DNA of 64,000 nucleotides, from NCBI GenBank assembly GCA_012862575.1, contig BLSF01000004.1, positions 310,001 through 374,000 on the forward strand. Direction: 5' to 3'. A model generated the notes under the pieces. It did no database searches. It had not been told where the DNA came from and saw only the letters and a program-made list of their open reading frames with translations. The translations under genes and the position numbers were made by a program. Shown here piece after piece: positions 61,932 through 64,000 of the stretch (its first letter is position 1; each line of letters begins with the position of its first letter). The DNA comes from Parietichytrium sp. I65-24A (lineage: Eukaryota > Sar > Bigyra > Thraustochytrida > Thraustochytriidae).

Positions 61932-64000
61932 ATGTTGACGATGAGCAATGATGAGCATGACCAAGCAGTCCGCAACGAGGTAGCCCCACTCTCTCAGCCG
62001 AAACGGCAGAACGCGGCGAAGAAGAAGAAGAAGAAGAAGAAGGAGGAGGAGCAGCGGCATAGCACGCGGGTCTCGATCCGGGGTCGTGTAGGAGGTTCGA
62101 AAGCCCGCGCGGAGATAAGGGCACTGGCGCGGCGAGGCTGGTTGAGGAGAAATGGACGACTAATCCTCACGGAGGGCGACTCGTCAAAGAGCGGGTCGTT
62201 CTTCTCGACGTTGGAGCAATCGTACGAGACTGCGAAAAAGGGGCTCAATGGAGCGCTTTACGCCATGTCAAAGCGCTCCGGGCACTCCAAGGTGCTCTTC
62301 ATATTTGCGACTACACTTGACTCGCTTCAGATGCTTGCGTTCGTGCTTCCGACACCAAGCCTGTTAGATCTAGACTACCCCTCCCCAATCGCCTCCGTGG
62401 CGAAAGGCATATCATATACGAAGCTCGGCTACCAAATGAAGTACCTCATCGGCATACTTCCCGCGATGTACTTGAGCCTCAGCATAGTCGCCGTTGAGTT
62501 GGCCAACTTGGTGTACGTCGGGTATTCTTGGGCAAACAATGAATTTCGCCTTGTGTGGGCGATCAAGTTACTTCGTATGACTATGTCGCTCTTTGTCGGA
62601 GTCGCCTTCATCCCAATGGTAAGCATACTTTCGCACGTCTTCACCTGCCTGGATATTGATGACACGGAAGTTTGCTCAATTCTGCAGCCCATTGTAGCGT
62701 TGGTGTTGCTGGCGTTTGTATTTGTATGTTTCATCGTGAGTTTGACGCTTTTCGATCCTCGACCACTCTCCGAGTCACCTGGAGCGAGGCCACACTCAAG
62801 GATCAATGTCTTTTACATTTGCGCGAAGACCGCACTGTCGATCACATTTCCCAACATATGCTACTCGACAACCCCAGGGATATTGTCCTTCTGGAGCATC
62901 TTTGTGTGCTGCTGGACAGTCCCGCTAGCTTTTTTGTACACCTGGTATCAGCCGTATTTTCACCAAACAAGTACGCTTTACAAGGCCGTCTGGACAAACT
63001 TCAATGCATGGGTGGCTCTGTGCAGCTGTTTTCATGTTCACTTTGTTTCTCGCGCGTATCAGACCGTTGACACTTCGCTCTTGTCTGAGGACGAGGAGTA
63101 CCTGCTGTTGAATGGCTCATCCACGACGGTGGCGATTTTTGTTGGCTTACTTCTTGTGACACCCTTTACATTTGGAATGGTGTATCTGCGATGGTTTACG
63201 CTAGCGCGCAAGCCCATTACTCAGTGCGCAAATGCAATGGAGTTTGAGCTCAAGTAAGTTTACCGGACCACGAGGTGAGAAAACCAGTGAGGCCGAACGA
63301 ACGGGTGATTCTAATTTCTTTATACGTTTGATGTGTTGTCAACAGGTGCCGCCTCTTCTTGCAGGACGCACAGTCGCAGAATGGCGCGCGACAAGGCGAA
63401 GAGGATTTAAGGCCACAGGCTTTGAAAGTAAACAAATGGTACCTGGACGCGGAGGCTATGTTTAGCAACTCCGGAAACTTGCAAGTATTCCACTCTCACG
63501 TGCTTTTGGATTACTTGCCAGAGAAAACTACACTAGTGCATCGGAGCGTGCACATCGCAGAGAGACGGAAGCTTGGTGTGGACTTTGCGTTTATCATCTA
63601 CAAAACCAAGAAGCTACTCTCTGAAGGAAATGGGGGTGCCTCGGACGTCCTGAGCTATGTCAAATCAGAACAATACTTGAAAGAGGCAATGGTTTTAGAT
63701 CGGCAGTGTTCGCAGGAGCTCGCGATGTTCTGGACCGAGCTCTCGAAGAAGCATGGTAACAAGCCTCGCGTGCGCGAGCTCGCAAGGTCGATTGGCAGGA
63801 GAAGCTCGATGGCGCGAGAGCGGTATCTGGAACTCCTCAAGCTCACACCGCAGTCAGTGTCTAATCTGAAGCTCTTTGGATCGTTTCTCTCAGATGTCAT
63901 TAACGACTCTCAAATGGCACTTAGGGTGCTGCGTAGGGCGAAACAAATTGAAGCAGATCAGAAGAAGCGTGCAACTCAGAGTCTCGAAAAAGCAAGCACA
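61932..64000 (+). CDS. TmcB-like multi-TM/TPR protein, paralogue (partial)
   Basis: Exon 1 runs 61932-63253 and exon 2 from 63346 past the right edge of the window, so the gene is incomplete. From about residue 85 the protein follows the TmcB-like protein at 25865-30913 closely (roughly four residues in five identical by eye), with the same eight membrane segments (IGILPAMYLSLSIVAVELA, ICAKTALSITFPNICY) and the phase-2 intron at ELK|CRLFLQDA. The TPR-like region then starts (YLELLKLTPQSVSNLKLFGS). PAS and later membrane segments are expected beyond the edge. The first 80 residues differ: a polar start, a run of eight lysines from a GAA repeat and an Arg-rich stretch. The start could be the ATG at 61932 or 61941. 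An ATGGACGAC at 62152, out of frame, looks like a relic of the ancestral start. The paralogue pair lies in inverted orientation 31 kb apart. Confidence 0.85.
62018..62052 (+). repeat. GAA/GGA trinucleotide repeat coding poly-Lys
   Basis: An AAG-frame GAA repeat followed by GGA units, inside the unique N-terminal part of the second TmcB-like gene, encoding eight lysines and then three glutamates. Confidence 0.9.
63254..63345 (+). other. Intron of the TmcB-like paralogue
   Basis: A 92-bp intron with donor CTCAA|GTAAGT and acceptor CAACAG|GTG, phase 2, at the same codon as the intron at 29730-29807. The exon sequences around it are conserved while the intron sequences are not. Confidence 0.93.

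Noticed and set aside
1-64000. Mobile elements, retroviral-type elements, CRISPR arrays, rRNA or tRNA genes
   Set aside because: I saw no transposase, reverse transcriptase, integrase or capsid motifs, no long terminal repeats, no spaced direct-repeat arrays and no convincing RNA genes. The tandem repeats have short units without unique spacers.

Overview
This window is nuclear DNA of a gene-dense, intron-poor eukaryotic microbe. Signs of a eukaryote are spliceosomal introns, a Brf1-type RNA polymerase III factor, a polycystin-like GPS/REJ membrane protein, a BAR protein, an SR-type RD/RE-repeat protein and an outer dynein arm docking protein. The docking protein argues for a lineage with motile flagella. 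Very long uninterrupted exons (9.2, 8.9 and 5.8 kb), TmcB-like PAS membrane proteins and abundant short tandem repeats between genes fit a stramenopile such as a thraustochytrid. That placement is inference from gene style only.

Layout, left to right: noncoding DNA (1-2347); soluble epoxide hydrolase (+, 2348-3526); unknown Cys-rich protein (-, 4214-4852); giant SPRY/LRR/SAM-like array protein of 3082 aa (+, 6941-16189); GT34-like glycosyltransferase (+, 17076-18329); WW-array/PH/SH3/RasGAP-like scaffold of about 1974 aa (-, 18785-24930, one intron); TmcB-like TM/TPR/PAS protein of about 1656 aa (-, 25865-30913, one intron); UQCC6/Brawnin-like microprotein (+, 33615-33821) only 45 bp before an RD/RE-repeat protein (+, 33867-35726); ODAD1/CCDC63-like docking protein (-, 35851-37734); coiled-coil protein (+, 38321-39292); Brf1 (+, 40345-42315); ankyrin protein (-, 42593-43561); BAR protein (+, 44417-46015); multi-TM protein (-, 46271-47329); tail-anchored glutamate-5-semialdehyde dehydrogenase (+, 48609-50057); a 2950-aa polycystin-like receptor with seven FN2-like repeats (-, 50397-59249); and a second TmcB-like gene (+, 61932 to beyond the right edge), a close paralogue of the first, sharing its intron position.

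The spacing is regular. Convergent neighbours are separated by about 120-690 bp and divergent neighbours by about 590-2700 bp, so the promoters probably lie in the longer divergent gaps. These gaps hold most of the short tandem repeats and a recurrent palindrome TACCGGTA (ten copies seen, about one expected by chance). Several genes look like parts of membrane signalling and cytoskeletal scaffolds, but nothing links them into one pathway or operon. I found no mobile element, retroviral element, CRISPR array, tRNA or rRNA gene.
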